Shown here: in pieces, positions 7,758-7,888 of the stretch
Layout of the letters: each line of letters opens with the position of its first letter
Position numbering within the stretch: position 1 is the first letter of the stretch
Assembly: GCA_029932495.1 (NCBI GenBank)
Contig: JAOZPY010000108.1
Coordinates: 1-7,888 of the forward strand
DNA: 7,888 nt
DNA from: Desulfobacterales bacterium
Lineage (GTDB): Bacteria > Desulfobacterota > Desulfobacteria > Desulfobacterales > JAFDCJ01
Reading direction: 5' to 3'
Made by a program: the position numbers and the translations under genes
The notes under the pieces: generated by a model
Databases searched by the model: none
Told to the model about the DNA's origin: nothing
What the model saw: the letters and a program-made list of their open reading frames with translations, nothing else

Positions 7758-7888
7758 AATTTGGAAGTCGGAATGGAGAATGCGGAAAACTGATCAAAAA
7801 CGATTATCCATCCGATTGAATGCGCTGACTGCCTATCAGTAACAAGTGACCCGAAACCAGTACGCTCTTGACAAAACGCCCGCTATCC
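7758..7888 (+). promoter_or_regulatory. Non-coding end of window with a consensus -35 hexamer of a downstream gene
   Basis: No credible gene lies in these 131 bases. TTGACA at 7868-7873 is a perfect -35 element; with 17-bp spacing its -10 would begin near 7891, just outside the window. It therefore suggests a separate transcription unit to the right. The tmRNA gene ssrA often lies close to smpB, so an RNA gene is one possibility, but nothing here proves it. The short stretch 7763-7788 repeats GGAA/GGAATG/GCGGAA-like units and may be a degenerate intergenic repeat. No convincing terminator for smpB was found. Confidence 0.35.

Noticed and set aside
7471..7842. A 123-codon frame overlapping smpB and running into the 3' intergenic region
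   Set aside because: It uses another frame of smpB, is low in hydrophobic core residues and has no recognisable motif or ribosome-binding site.

Overview
The window looks like a chromosomal segment of a Desulfobacterota (former Deltaproteobacteria) genome, most likely a Desulfobacterales-type sulfate reducer or relative. Clues are the LIV-type transporter operon with an embedded acyl-CoA ligase, a GAF-PAS-LuxR regulator of a type abundant in these bacteria, a stand-alone HPr/Enzyme I pair, and a small glutaredoxin-like selenoprotein. The lineage is inferred from gene content and recalled family patterns, not from a search.

Left part (1-3115, minus strand): read 5'->3', a livG-type ABC ATPase (TTG start at 2890) overlaps a 646-aa AMP-forming acyl-CoA ligase, followed after 31 bp by the start of a livH-type permease that leaves the window. 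A promoter-like sequence and a TGAAC-CGC-GTTCA dyad lie upstream of livG. The operon probably imports a branched-chain amino acid or small organic/aromatic acid, with the ligase activating a carboxylic acid to its CoA ester.

Middle (3116-5002, minus strand): a 544-aa GAF-PAS-coiled-coil-LuxR regulator sits 24 bp downstream of a short gene that an ordinary ORF search misses, because it has in-frame UGA codons. Read through, 4775-5002 gives a 75-residue glutaredoxin-like protein with Sec at position 13 (KDTUPYT) and probably a second Sec at 73 in a C-terminal Gly-Gly-Ser-Sec-Gly-Val-stop. It fits the 'UXX-star' selenoprotein pattern. Each UGA is followed at about 18-20 nt by a hairpin with G in its loop, as expected for bacterial SECIS elements. 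The second hairpin also covers the start region of the regulator gene. This is the most interesting part of the window.

Right part (5003-7888, plus strand): a divergent intergenic region with two back-to-back TTGACA hexamers separates the selenoprotein gene from ptsH (HPr), ptsI (Enzyme I, 2 bp further on) and smpB (trans-translation). The last 131 bp are non-coding and end in a perfect -35 hexamer whose -10 lies outside the window.
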